Shown: positions 1 to 11,315 of the stretch, piece by piece
How the letters are laid out: each line of letters begins with the position of its first letter
Position numbering within the stretch: position 1 is the stretch's first letter
Translations under genes and position numbers: made by a program
Notes under the pieces: generated by a model
Told to the model about the DNA's origin: nothing
What the model saw: only the letters and a program-made list of their open reading frames with translations
Database searches by the model: none
Source of the DNA: Phallusia mammillata
Taxonomy: Eukaryota > Chordata > Ascidiacea > Phlebobranchia > Ascidiidae
DNA: 64,000 bases
Reading direction: 5' to 3'
NCBI GenBank assembly: GCA_003260075.1
Contig: QLIY01000125.1
Location: forward strand, 66,203-130,202

Positions 1-460
1 TTTTTTTAAGGTTTGGTTTGGGTGACCGCTAAGTAGTTTTAAGAGACCGCAAGTGTTTCATTTAAATACCAAAAAATAGCCATATTTGCTTAAACGAATT
101 ATTTATTAGTTAAATTAAATTTTGGGAAACCGCTGGAGAAATTTGGGGGACCGTTTCGGGCCCCAAAAACACCTTAAAAAAACACTGATCCTGCATATGT
201 ATGTCAAGGAAATATACAAACACAGAAGAAGCTGGTAAACTGAGTGCAAAAAGTAGAACAGCGCTAACTTAACCAAAACTCACGAAAACAGGTCTGTAAA
301 AGCACAATCATTTATAAAAAAATCAACACCACTTTTACACAATTTTATTGAGCTTGCAGGATTTTTGGTAAAATAAAACAGGGTGCAAAAGGATTGGACA
401 CACTTAAAACCCCCAAAAAACCTAATATCAATGTAGAAACATAATTAACATCATACTTAC
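1..460. other. Intron of the SV2-like gene, no exon recognised
   Basis: The reverse strand should carry the remaining transporter exons (second half of the MFS fold), but no open frame resembling them is visible here. They must lie left of the window. The stretch is AT-rich single-copy-looking DNA. Confidence 0.5.
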
Positions 461-3400
461 TGGAAAAACAGCCTTGTTTGGGTGATTCATCATAAATACC
501 CTTTTCAGGACATTTAAGGCCTCAACATTTCTTCCTTTTTGCATTAAAAACTTTGGACTTTCAGGCATAAGAATAAAAAACAGTGAAGAAGATATGCTGG
601 GCACCGCACACATGATAATAAAAAAACGCCATGGTTGTCCAAATGGGGAAATTGAGTGAAGGTTTCTCTCTGAAGGAAGAATGGCATACCCAAGACCTGA
701 TTCAAAAATATGTTTCAACTGTTAAAGGAAATAACAAAATGAAAAAAGAATTCTTTTTGTTACCTCATTTAAATGGGTTATTTCGAAAAGAAAATGTTAT
801 GTAAGTATGTAAAGTAAGTCTGTGTGAATTTCATAATTTGGAAATTTTACAAGCAAGCATACCAGCAGTCAATAAGTTTCCAGCCATCCAAAAAGTGGCC
901 AGGGCACTAATCATGGCTCCACGTTTTTCTTTAGGTTGAAACTCACTGAAGTAGGAAAAGCAAACAGGCAAAGAACCACCAGCACTGGAAACACATTATT
1001 GTTGACATTTATATTTGCATTTTGTTGCTGTCTTGGTTAATCTCATAAAACGTTATGAATAAGATATGTTAGGATGGGCAACAAAAGAGTCTGAGGTTAA
1101 AACTAAATGGCACCATCTTTAATGTTGAGAGGCAAACGTCAGTCAATACTACATGCAAACAGAGCATTGTGATGATGGCTTGATTGCTATTTACATTGCT
1201 CTATACCAGTGGTTCCCAACCTTTTTGTAGTCACGGACCCCTTTTATAAATTTTATAGGTCACCTCTGACGTAATTTAGTCTTTTTTCGTTTCCTGCAAT
1301 ATACATTATTATACTTTCGTTTTTTGGGGGCCGAATTTTATTCAACCTTCACAGTCCTTCAATCTCACTAAAGTTTTGTACTGTAGCAGTCAATGCACTA
1401 AAAGAGATAAATTTGTGGTGTACAATACTTAAAACAAAGCACAAAGAATTCTATTGTTAATGTGTCTTGTGATGTCACAATGAAGGTTTGATAAACAGTT
1501 TGCACTTATATACAGGATTGTAAAAATGGTTTGGGGACTTAAAAATATTGTACTGTTGTTAATGCTACTACAAATGTTTGCCTCCACAGACCCCCTGAAA
1601 CCATCTCACGGACCCCTTGGGGGTCCGCATGTAATACTNACAGACCCCCTGAAACCATCTCACGGACCCCTTGGGGGTCCGCGAACCCCAGGTTGGGAAT
1701 CACTGCTCCATACATAGCTTTTTAGTGCTTGTAATTGTAAGAAAAATACTTTCCTTTATATATTTCGTTGTTTAATGCAAGTCAATACAGAAGTAGTTCG
1801 CTTACCCAATACCACTAAAAAATCGCAAAACCAGAATAACATGATATGAGCGAGCAAATGCTGATCCAACACCAAATATTCCATTGATAGCCAACGAAAA
1901 TATAACAATCTGTCTTCTACCCCATGAATCTGCCAAAGTGCCCCACAAATAACCACCAACCATCATACCTACAAACATTTAGTTAATTGGTTAAGCCTCT
2001 TCATAAACACCACAGGTACAGATAAATATTTTCTAAATAAACAACAACTTAAACAATAAGATAGGCATAAAAATGGTCACTTTTAAGGTCCCAAAAGACA
2101 CTCTGATCACCTTACAATATAAACTATTTAGGATAATGTAGAAAATAGTAGAGCATTTGTAATTTATAACAAATAATAACAAACATTATGACAAATATAA
2201 CATATAATTTAGTTTTAACAAAAATTAGTTTTAATTTTTTAACTTCTTCATACCTAAAAACAGCACAATCACCAGCCATGTAAGTTGTTGACTGGACAAC
2301 TTGAGAGATTCGCGAAGTGATGAAATAGTTAGCGATATACACATGATTTCCATGGCATCACTGGCATTAGCCCATCCACACTAAACAACAAAAAATGTAT
2401 TTCCTTCTTCGCCTTCTACTTTAATTTTCTCTGTTAAGTATGTGCTTGTATATATGCATGCAAACTCCTATAAATCCCAGGCTCATTAGTTCCTAAAATT
2501 TAAAGGTAAATAGATGATTAAAAACATCAAATAAAAACAAACCTGCAACAACAGCAAGAACTGCCATTTACCGAAACCAGTGGCTTGAAAAGCTTCCTCA
2601 TAGGTAGCAGCAGCACCTAGGATATACAGAAATACCTTTAAAAACGGTTATTTCAACTACTGATACAAATACTTGGCCTAATTGTTAGTGATGGGATGAT
2701 ACCAGGTTTTGAAGCGTGTACCGATACCGAGTACAAGTACCACATGCATATACCTTCGATTACCGAGTACTTAGATGTAGTCTTGTACTTAGCTGTATAT
2801 CACTGGCTAATTTATCGACCATGGTCGGGGTACAGGCGTGCACACACACACCCTGAAAAACGTAATCGTAACCTAGCGGAACTTATTTCCGATTTTGTGC
2901 TGTCCGAAGCAAATATTGGCATAAAGTTGCCCGTATTCTTTGGGGTAAATCGGCCTTTGGTACTCGCACGTTGGTATCGAAAACTGAGACAAAATATTTT
3001 GATACCGAGTACGAGTATCGATACCACTGAAATCGTTCGATACCATCAATACCGAGTACCCGTCCCATCACTACTAATTGTAAAACTGACAGGAATATAC
3101 TAAATTACCTCTCCTGCTTAACAGCGTAAAATCAATATTTGATTTTAGCTAGCCCTAAAAGTCATTGATTTATACCACTCCATATTTGCTTGTGAGACAT
3201 TAAGTATATAACAAGGTTTAATTTAGTGTTACAAGAGTTACTAACCAGTCTGCAGAGTATGACAACTGCACATGCAAGATGTTTTTTTTTAAAAAATGCA
3301 TGCTATTTTTTTAAAGCACACTGAAATTTAACTTAAAGTATTGCCTGGCCATGTTTACCACCCATATCATCTGCCTTACACATAGACTAGGATGTTATTC

Positions 3401-3765
3401 ATGCGCACACGCTGGAGATCTTGTCGACAACTGCCATATTCTGCACACTAGGTTATACAAATGCATGCAAATCAAATAGTCCAAACACCAAATGATGTTA
3501 ATATGTAAAACAAAAGTTTCAAATAGTCAAACAATGTGTGCTAACTCTAAAGTAGGCCACAATTCACACAATGTTCAACAATTTCCACCACAATATCAAA
3601 ATGGCAAATACCGTTGTCATTATTGTCATCATCATCATCGTTGTTTACCAGCAGATAAGCTTCATCATTTGATATGCTACCATCAAATGTTAGTTCTGAT
3701 TTGTCAATTTCTTCATATGAACTGTAACTCTCATCACTGTTTCCACTTGGATTGACTGTCGTCAT
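461..3765 (-). CDS. SV2-like major facilitator transporter, 5' part
   Basis: Exons on the reverse strand: 3765-3612, 2616-2543, 2380-2254, 1968-1806, 984-863, 696-461. Phases close exactly and give 292 codons before the window edge, so the gene is partial at its 3' end. Residues 1-51 are an acidic cytosolic tail with an Asp/Asn run. Then come GFGKWQF, the first membrane helices, the MFS loop 2-3 signature (GTLADSWGRRQ, expected R-R pair present), FSYFSEF followed by KRG (typical of SV2 proteins), and MPESPKFL after helix 6. SV2 and SVOP proteins are 12-helix transporter-like proteins, SV2 of synaptic vesicles; the FSYFSEF motif favours SV2 over SVOP. The start ATG at 3765 is the only one upstream in frame in that exon. 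A hAT element (2686-3073) lies in intron 1 and another (1207-1705) in intron 4. Substrate cannot be told from sequence. Confidence 0.85.
1207..1705. mobile_element. hAT-type nonautonomous element, CAGTGGTTC family
   Basis: Terminal inverted repeats CAGTGGTTCCCAACC and GGTTGGGAATCACTG. The flanks form an 8-bp target duplication with one mismatch (ctctatac at 1199-1206, ctccatac at 1706-1713). Eight-base duplications and this terminus are typical of hAT elements. An N at 1639 separates two copies of a 40-bp internal segment, so the interior is probably misassembled. No transposase frame. Confidence 0.88.
2686..3073. mobile_element. hAT-type nonautonomous element, TAGTGATG family
   Basis: Ends TAGTGATGGGA and TCCCATCACTA are inverted repeats, flanked by a perfect 8-bp duplication ctaattgt (2678-2685 and 3074-3081). 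Both subterminal regions carry many copies of GATACCGAGTAC-like words. It lies in intron 1 of the SV2-like gene and has no coding capacity. A longer relative is at 36438-37428. Confidence 0.92.
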
Positions 3766-4298
3766 TCTTATTGTGCAGGTGTTACTTTACTATTTGACAT
3801 CTTATTTACAACCTGTAAGTATGTTTCCAAACACTTAATTTTGGACATGCAAATAGGTGCAAGGTATTGAGAACAAATAAATTATAGCTGTAAGCGTACA
3901 GCAAAAAGAAAAACGTCACAAAATATATTTGGAATTTTGGACAATGCCACACGAAATCGAAAAACGTTCTCTTCTAGCTTCTGCAAAGTAAACAGCTAAT
4001 CGTTTGTGTGAAGTGCAACGTTATCATGACGTAGCAAAAATTTGCTGGTCAGCGTTTGAAACATGGCAATAGCACTGCACAGTGCACATACCCAATTCAA
4101 TTTGAAATTTGAATTGCTAGTCTCTTGCAAACGGGTCTGCAAAAGCACTGAAAGAAAGCACCCGACCGTTCTTCCAAACGCACCTAGCATTACCGTGCTA
4201 ATCATTCCATAACTCACGCATATGTCTTACATTCCTTTATGTCGCAAACGTGGGCAATTATTCTTCCTAGATATTAGGTTGTGCGAGGTGACGTAGAG

Positions 4299-4812
4299 CA
4301 TTGGTCCACAACCACCGGGCCGTGTAAATTTCAGCTTATGTAAAAAAATTCAGATTACGTGATTTGAAGCATTTTTGTTAAATTCGCGGTAAAGCTCTCC
4401 GGTTTGTAGAAATCAGGCATTTTGTTTGTTATTCCGCATTTGCAGTTGTTTGCAATAAGACCTGTGAAGTATTGCTGTGAAAATGTTTTTGTTATGTAGT
4501 TTGTCATAGCTTAGTATTGCACGTAATATTATGCTGTTGCAGAAAGTGTTTTTTAGCAGACACGCATCGAAAAAGCCCTACACGTTTGACACGAATCTAC
4601 CGGTCAAACCGTAAAACAGACTGGACGTGAATTTTGTTTACTCACTCCAGGGTGGTAGCGCCTCGTTGCGACAAAACAAGCTCATTGATCTTATTTCATT
4701 CATCTTGTAATGACTTTCATTGTTTAAAATTTCCTGTTTTGTGGAGACCGGTCAGCGACAAAACTTTAGTTTTAAAACCGGTCTGCAGTGCAAAATAGGT
4801 TGCCGACCCCTG
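4299..4812. mobile_element. Candidate hAT-type element with GGTTGCCGACCCCTG end
   Basis: The right end GGTTGCCGACCCCTG at 4798-4812 is a common hAT terminus. A weaker inverted partner (CATTGGTCCACAACC) begins at 4299. No matching 8-bp target duplication was seen, so the left boundary is uncertain. Confidence 0.45.
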
Positions 4813-5311
4813 AGTTACGCGATAAACACGGCTTTCCAATGCAATGTTAAATGCAGAAAATCCTCTTCGCCCAATTTGAACAAACCTTAAAGTACGAATG
4901 ATTTTTATGCGGTAAGACTTGAACTAATCGACGTCGATTAATCCGGATCTTCGTATAATAGCCTACAGACTAATTTTTAAAACATTCCTTTGCATCGCCA
5001 AGTAATGCAAGAATGTCATCCATTAAAGCGGATGGCATTTTGTCACCCAAAGGAGGCATGTAAAATTACCGCATGACCCTCTGTGGGCGCGCAAGACAAA
5101 AGATTTCTACCAAGCCTGCCTTGATTGCCTCGTATTTGTCGTCGTTTGGCGGGGTTTCTAGCAGGTCGATAAGACGATTTGCTGTGTCCTGATCTAGAGC
5201 CGAAACGACATAGAGTACTTAGTTCGATCTAATGTGATGCGCTTTCTAGAGCGAACTCCGCTTACTGAAACCAAACTCGTGGCTGAGCTGTCCAAAACGT
5301 AGGTAACTTTA

Positions 5312-5312
<1 letters not shown>

Positions 5313-5384
<72 letters not shown>
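5313..5384. other. G72 homopolymer, probable sized gap placeholder
   Basis: Seventy-two uninterrupted G in AT-rich DNA. Two other long runs in the window (C66, C83) and many ten-base C/G runs occur at assembly joins, so this is read as filler and not genomic sequence. Confidence 0.7.
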
Positions 5385-5386
<2 letters not shown>

Positions 5387-6860
5387 GCAAAACGAACGTT
5401 TTTGCACGGTTGGGGTCACCACTGTAGTAAGGTGTTCATGTGAGGTACATCTTAACAGAACAGTGTTTCCCAACCTATGGGACAATATACGTTGCGTAGC
5501 GTTTTTTAACATTTCCCAGGGCTTTAAATTGTTGCCTAATAATAATTTTATGACAACTTTACGTGATAATGGTTAACTCCAGTTTGTGACGTCATAAGGT
5601 ATGTGTTAGCTCACTGTTGGGTTTTGTTTGGCTGATAATGCGTTGAACCAGCTCTAAACTTTGGGCTAAACGGAAATGTTTGGTCGAAAAAACGAAAAAT
5701 ATTTGTTTGACAATTTGATTTTAAAAACTGGGGTAGTATAAAAAACTTTACCGACTTAAAGACAAGTATACAACCAAAATAGTAAGAATGCATGTTCATG
5801 GGTCGCGAATAACCACAAAACAAAATTTTTGGAAGTATTTGGGTCGCGTCAAAAAAAGGTAGTAATGTGCGAATACGACGCATAAGGCGTGAGTCAAAGA
5901 AAGAAGGCAATCTGTCCGGTTCGCTGTAGTATGCACAAGAACACGATAATCGTTGTGAGAGGCTGTTAAATTGTCTGCACACCAGACGCGGTTGACGGTG
6001 ACGGCTAGCGATGTCAGCGCCGGCGGTTGTCGGATTTTGCGCGTAACGTTTGACGCGACGTTGGCCCTTCACACCGGCAGTGCGATTGGCGTCAACGACT
6101 AATGCCACACGAAATCGAAAAACGTTCTCTTCTAGCTTCTGCAAAGTAAACAGCTAATCGTTTGTGTGAAGTGCAACGTTATCATGACGTAGCAAAAATT
6201 TGCTGGTCAGCGTTTGAAACATGGCAATAGCACTGCACAGTGCACATACCCAATTCAATTTGAAATTTGAATTGCTAGTCTCTTGCAAACGGGTCTGCAA
6301 AAGCACTGAAAGAAAGCACCCGACCGTTCTTCCAAACGCACCTAGCATTACCGTGCTAATCATTCCAAGACTCACGCATATGTCTTACATTCCTTTATGT
6401 CGCAAACGTGGGCAANACAAGACAATTTGTACCAATACTATCAGTACTTCATTAACTCTATTCTTATTTTCCTGGTAAATAACAATAAAACAACCCACCT
6501 ACAAACAAAAAGACCTAAATCAGGCAGAAATGTATCATAAACAAGTCGAGCACCCGCCGAATATCAAGTTTTTCATCCAGCAGTCTAGCGCGGTTGACGG
6601 AAAAGTTAAATCCGATTTAACTTTGCCGTCAGCCGTTTCAACCGAGAAAATCACGCCGTCACGGCAAGTCGCTGTCTGGTGTGAATACCCCGTCGATTGC
6701 CGTCGAACGCAAAAACGCGCCGCTATCCGCCAAACGCGTCTGGTGTGAATCTTGCTTAATCGGTAACAAATAACAATGCCTTCGTTTACATGTTTGTCGC
6801 TTAGCTGCTCACAAAATTGGTTGGATTCTTTTTTGTTGTGTTTGACTCCTTGCAGTATGA

Positions 6861-7089
6861 CAGTGGTTCTCAACTAGTGGTCCATAATGACTTTTTGGGT
6901 GGACCACAGGACCACTAAATTAAGTGATAAAGAGATGATCGCACATTGAAAAATCGGTTTTAAAGAATTATGTTTCAAGCGTAAATGGTTGTTTCGTATG
7001 TGTACAAACTTGCTCAAAACCGAAATGGTCCACTATATTATTGTTACTGGGCCGGTGGTCCATGGCCTGAAACGAGTTGAGAACCACTG
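6861..7089. mobile_element. hAT-type short element, CAGTGGTTC family
   Basis: Inverted ends CAGTGGTTCTCAACT and AGTTGAGAACCACTG, with 8-bp flanks cagtatga (6853-6860) and ctgtatga (7090-7097), one mismatch. At 229 bp it is a MITE-sized element with a GGTCCA-rich interior and no frame. Confidence 0.9.
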
Positions 7090-8023
7090 CTGTATGAGAT
7101 TATAATTTTGTCCGGCCCATCAGATTCCACTCAGTTTTGCCTCTAGTAGCCTACATTGATTCTCAACCTTTTTTGTGTTTGTACATGTAATTCTTTCAAA
7201 TATTTTTCAGGACAACTCGTGAAAAAAAGTATGTGTAAAAAAGAGGTCATGTTCTCCATAAAGCCTCGTTTAGTAACGTCGACGAAATATCTGATCTTGC
7301 AAGAATTTTTTCAGAGCAATTTTGCTTTTGATGTGTAAGTATTAAGTCAATTAAGGAAGGTGCTTCTTCTCGTAACTTTTAGTAAGATATTTAGGCAAAC
7401 GCTTTCTAAATCATTCGTACTTTGAGGTTTGTTCAAACTCGAAAAAAGGGTTAAAACGCTTGGTAACCATACAGCACCAGCGAAACTTAAACTATACAAA
7501 TTTAGGTTCAGTAATCCGAAAAATTTAAAACACATACGAGCCCTTGGCGAGTGGAAATATCTAATTTTAAATTATTTTAGTCAAATTTACCAAAGTGTTT
7601 CATACGTTTTATTAAACAAATGAATGAAACGTATGGTGATGACTGATGACATATATGTGTTAAAAGTTACAAATGCATGCAGACGCTGTCGCGTAGCTAT
7701 GGATATGCTTTGTTTCACACCCGTTAGGTTTAGCAATGTAGGTTCTTTTAGCTAGGTATAGGTCACATTTTTAGCATGAGGCAATGTCGTCGTACCACAT
7801 CGGCGTTGCGCAAACATTTAATAGCAAACAATGTAATTTGAACAAACCATATTTCCGGGAAACAAGTCTGCCCGATGGAATATTTCCCAGAAGTCCTGTC
7901 AAGTTTGTTACAACTAAAATTATCCGAATCACTCCGCTACAGTTAAGTGTATTATCGCTACCTTCAGTTGCCCGCCTTCAATCAAGTTTTTTGGTAACAG
8001 TTTAGGTAAGAATTTCCGGGCAA

Positions 8024-10232
8024 ATGGCGTTCGAGCAAGTCCCAAAGCCAATTAGTGCTTTTGGCAGCTGGGTTCGTTGCGAAGTAAAACTGAGTGGTAA
8101 AACTGTGATAATAACTGGTGCAAATACTGGTATAGGGTTATGGACAGCTATTGATCTTGCAAAACGGGAGGCAAAAGTGATCATCGCATGTCGGAATGCT
8201 AAGAAGGCTCAACACGCAAGGTCTAAGGTACAACTTTATAGCATCAGAATGAAAATGCCTAACAAAAAGCCATTATCCTGAGCTTTAAATTACGACTAAC
8301 GTTTACGTTTTTATTGGTATGAGTTGACTTTAGATGTGTTGAATCGTGATGCGCTGACATAGCAATCAAAAAGTCAAAAGTAATTCCAATCTGATTTAGA
8401 AAAAAAATGTATTTCAGATCATCGAAAAATCAGGATGTCAAGCGGAAAATGTTGTGGTAAAAGTTCTTGACCTTTCTTCAATTGCTTCGATCAGAGAGTT
8501 TGCAGAAGACATAAATACAACAGAAGAAAGACTGGACATACTGATTAACAATGCAGGTTGTTATAGTTTTATCTGAAAACAAGCAATGTTTCAAAAAAGG
8601 CATTGGAACTGCACAAAATTGTCTTATTGCCAGTCAGTAACGCATAGCTCGCATAAAAAAAAACTCTTGCGAACTTGTACAGCATTACTGTTTTAGGAAT
8701 AATGATGGGCCCTGAAGAAAAAACTGCTGACGGAATTGAAGCACAGTTTGGTGTTAATTATGTTGGTCATTTTCTGCTTACAAACTTGTTGCTTGATTTG
8801 CTCAAGGTATGATTATTTCGGTTGTTTGCTTTTGTTTAACTCATTGAGCGGAACACTAACGCCATTCACGCGTTCGCAGAGAGCTGTTCTAATTTTTCAA
8901 TGTTACTTTATTTTCGCCAACATCAGGTTGTTGTTCTACTGTATGGTCTAAATTCACAACATAAAATGTTGAACCTGCCATTTTTTTCAGAAAAGCGCTC
9001 CAAGTCGAATCGTAACAGTCTCTTCCGTAGCACACTTGCTTGGACAGATTAACTTTGATGATCTAAACAGCAGTCGTGACTACCAACCCATGAAAGCATA
9101 TGCAAATAGTAAATTGAGTTTGATTCTCTTTACAAGACAATTAGCAAAATATTTAAAAGGTGAGCTGTTGTTGATGCAGTTATTACAAGTATAGACCTAA
9201 CTCCAAATAAGGTTGAGTTTATGTATAGTGACGCAACAAGCCCGTGAAAAATGTTCGGACCGAAGACCTTAAACACAAATAATTTTTTGCCAAATTTGTA
9301 TGGTAAAAATTGCTAAGTTTGAAAGAGAGGTCCAACTGTTGACTTGCTGCAGTAGTTTAGTTTACAAACTTGTTTACAAAACACACGTCAATAGCTTCTT
9401 GCATAATTGTAAGTCATCTTTTCACTTTTTGCAATGTTTGGAACGCAGCCTAATAATTTGCTTGCAATTTAAGCTCATGTGGTGTCCTAAAATGTTTGTA
9501 ACCGAAAGGTCAACTGGTCTCCGATAAATATGCAATAGTTCCACATTTTCACTTCAACCTACAACATTATAATTTTAATATGTAATACGCTTTTTACCAC
9601 CACCCCGGCAATGTTCGGTGTTGCGAGATTCACCCAACACTTGACTTGAACGTTTCAAAAAGTTTAAATCATTTTTTTTTGACCAAAACATTTGAACCAT
9701 AAACCACCCCTAGGTCTGAAGAGTTTCTTTTGGACAAAATAAGTAATTATAATCCTCTTCAACAAGTGGGGGCAGACTAAAAATAGTAGCCTAGGCTACA
9801 TTTCTCAAACAAGTAGTAAGTTAATGCATTTAGGCACCGGTGTTACCGCAAACTGTGTCCATCCTGGAATAGTAAAGACTGGAATTTTACGCCAAATTGA
9901 TACCAGCGCTGGTAGCTTGATGTGGTACTTGATTTTTAACCTCACAAGAATTCCTGGCCTAAACTGGATTCTTAACTGGAAAACTCCTGAGCACGGGGCC
10001 CAGAGTTCAATTTACTGTGCAGTCGCACCAGAATTATCTCAAGTTTCTGGGAGATATTTCAGGTTTGCTTAGTTTCAAGTGTAAGTCTAATTAGATTTCT
10101 AACTCCAATAATATTTTTAGCGACTGCCATGTGACTGAAGTATCAGACGCAGCTAAAAACGACAATATCGCCGAGAAGTTGTGGAATGTGACATTCGATC
10201 TAACCAGAATTAGTTCGAAATCAAAACTTTAA
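8024..10232 (+). CDS. RDH11/12/13/14-like short-chain dehydrogenase, paralogue 1
   Basis: Exons 8024-8227, 8418-8556, 8697-8806, 8991-9159, 9834-10062, 10121-10232 give 320 residues. Classical SDR marks: TGANTGIG cofactor loop (Rossmann fold, NADP-type), NNAG, catalytic Ser in SSVAH, and YANSK (Tyr-x-x-x-Lys). The closest family is the retinol dehydrogenase 11-14 group, which reduces retinal and other aldehydes at ER or mitochondrial membranes; the HPG motif and the C-terminal EKLWNV stretch fit. It lacks the N-terminal hydrophobic anchor of vertebrate RDH11/12, so the actual substrate and location are unknown. An AG 19 bases before the ATG could be a splice or trans-splice acceptor. Paralogues at 15952 and 19047 share exon lengths 139, 110, 169 and 229. 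Confidence 0.92.
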
Positions 10233-11315
10233 ATTTATATTACATTTTCACACTTTTTTGTTTGTACAATTTTAAGGTGCCAGTTTTTTTGTTTTGCCTC
10301 ATAATTTTTCTTTCTAGTGAAATGTTTTGACGTTTGTCTTATTCTATGTGAGCAACCAAGCATGTCGCTGTGGGGAATACCCGTTTTGGCGCAAAATTTG
10401 GGTTGGTGTTTTAAAAATGTATGAATTGTAAATGGCATTGTGAACAAGCGGAACAAAAGCCTCCAGTGCCAAGTTTGTTTTCCTTTAGCTCTGTTTTTAA
10501 TGCCTATTTGCATTTCTAAGATCTGGGATTTTGAAAAGTCAAGTGTGTAGAAGTCTGAAGTCGTTAAAGATCTGCCTAGTTGGGGTTGGGGATGTTGGAT
10601 ATTTAAACCTTATTTTCTAGTCAAATGATTTCCAACCTGGGATAAATTTACATTTTTAGGGATTAATTCGATTATATTTTTTTGATTTTTGTGACATGAT
10701 AGTTTATCACTTATGAACTTCTCTGGATATAAAGAAGCATTGCTTTTTTTCCTGATTTTATACTTTATCTAGGTTTGTTTATATTTGATGAAAAACAAAA
10801 AGTAGAAATTGACTGTGAGCAAATCCTTTAAAGATACTGCGTAACCCCCCCCCCTTTTCCTGATTTTATACTTTATCTAGGTTTGTTTATATTTGATGAA
10901 AACCGAAAAGTAGAAATTGACTGTGAGCAAATCCGTTAAAGATACTGCGTAGTGCACTCATCAAACAAAAATGTGTGGAAATATATCTTTTCTGATTATA
11001 TTCACCTTTAAACAATGGTCATGTAAATCAAAACCAAAAACTCCAGGAAAATAGTTATTGTGGCCTACATGAGTGTCGGTAAAATATTGGGTGTCAATTA
11101 CGAATAAAAAGGTTCCCCATCCTTGACATAATTTTTCACCCTTTTACACCAGCCTGGCAGAATTAAGATAATGACTTAATTATAGTACAGTCATGAAAAT
11201 AGGTTGTTACAAAAGCAATATGTTTTTTTACAATCACAGGTTATTTTTGTACAGATTGTTACTGGGTAAATGTTCTTTTTTAATTGGCTTTCACTGTTTT
11301 TGTACAAGCCCTAAA
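10233..11315. other. Intergenic spacer with a split direct repeat
   Basis: AT-rich spacer between dehydrogenase 1 and MTBP on the same strand. It holds the repeat pair 10747-10842 and 10855-10951 around a C10 run. No gene seen. Confidence 0.7.
10747..10951. repeat. Tandem copy pair split by C10 (10845-10854)
   Basis: About 97 bp repeated with few differences, separated by exactly ten C. Read as two overlapping contig ends with a gap placeholder. Confidence 0.8.

Larger units (their letters stand above)
3944..6416. repeat. 314-bp direct repeat flanking 1.8 kb, second copy ending at an N
   Basis: 3944-4257 and 6101-6415 are nearly identical. They start at a shared AATGCCACACG and end at GGGCAA, where the second copy runs into an N at 6416. 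The N at one boundary points to overlapping contigs rather than LTRs, and there are no TG...CA termini or retroelement frames between the copies. Confidence 0.75.
3766..8023. other. Intergenic region between the SV2-like gene and the first dehydrogenase
   Basis: The two genes are divergent, so both promoters should lie here. No open frame with domain similarity was recognised. Contents are a 314-bp direct repeat (3944-4257 and 6101-6415), a G72 run, one candidate and one clear hAT element, and GC-richer DNA at 5970-6100 and 6570-6750 that shares words such as CACACCAGACGCG and could be ends of another repeat. Confidence 0.6.

Noticed and set aside
461..3765. SVOP rather than SV2-like assignment
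   Set aside because: FSYFSEF and the KRG following it are SV2-type; SVOP has a different sequence there. The wider family is certain, the subfamily only likely.
5461..5490. hAT terminus CAGTGTTTCCCAACC
   Set aside because: No inverted partner or target duplication was found nearby; the similar words at 55529 and 55629 are also unpaired.
5309..5512. Polyproline protein frame on the reverse strand
   Set aside because: It is only the translation of the G72 filler; the same holds for polyglycine frames at 15119-15553 and 24679-25005.
3944..6416. LTR retrotransposon from a 314-bp direct repeat flanking 1.8 kb
   Set aside because: No TG/CA ends, primer site, polypurine tract or polymerase frame, and the second copy ends at an N, pointing to contig overlap.
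11193..11315. MTBP starting at the upstream ATG (11193)
   Set aside because: The extra 41 residues have no family similarity, and a possible acceptor AG lies between the two ATGs.
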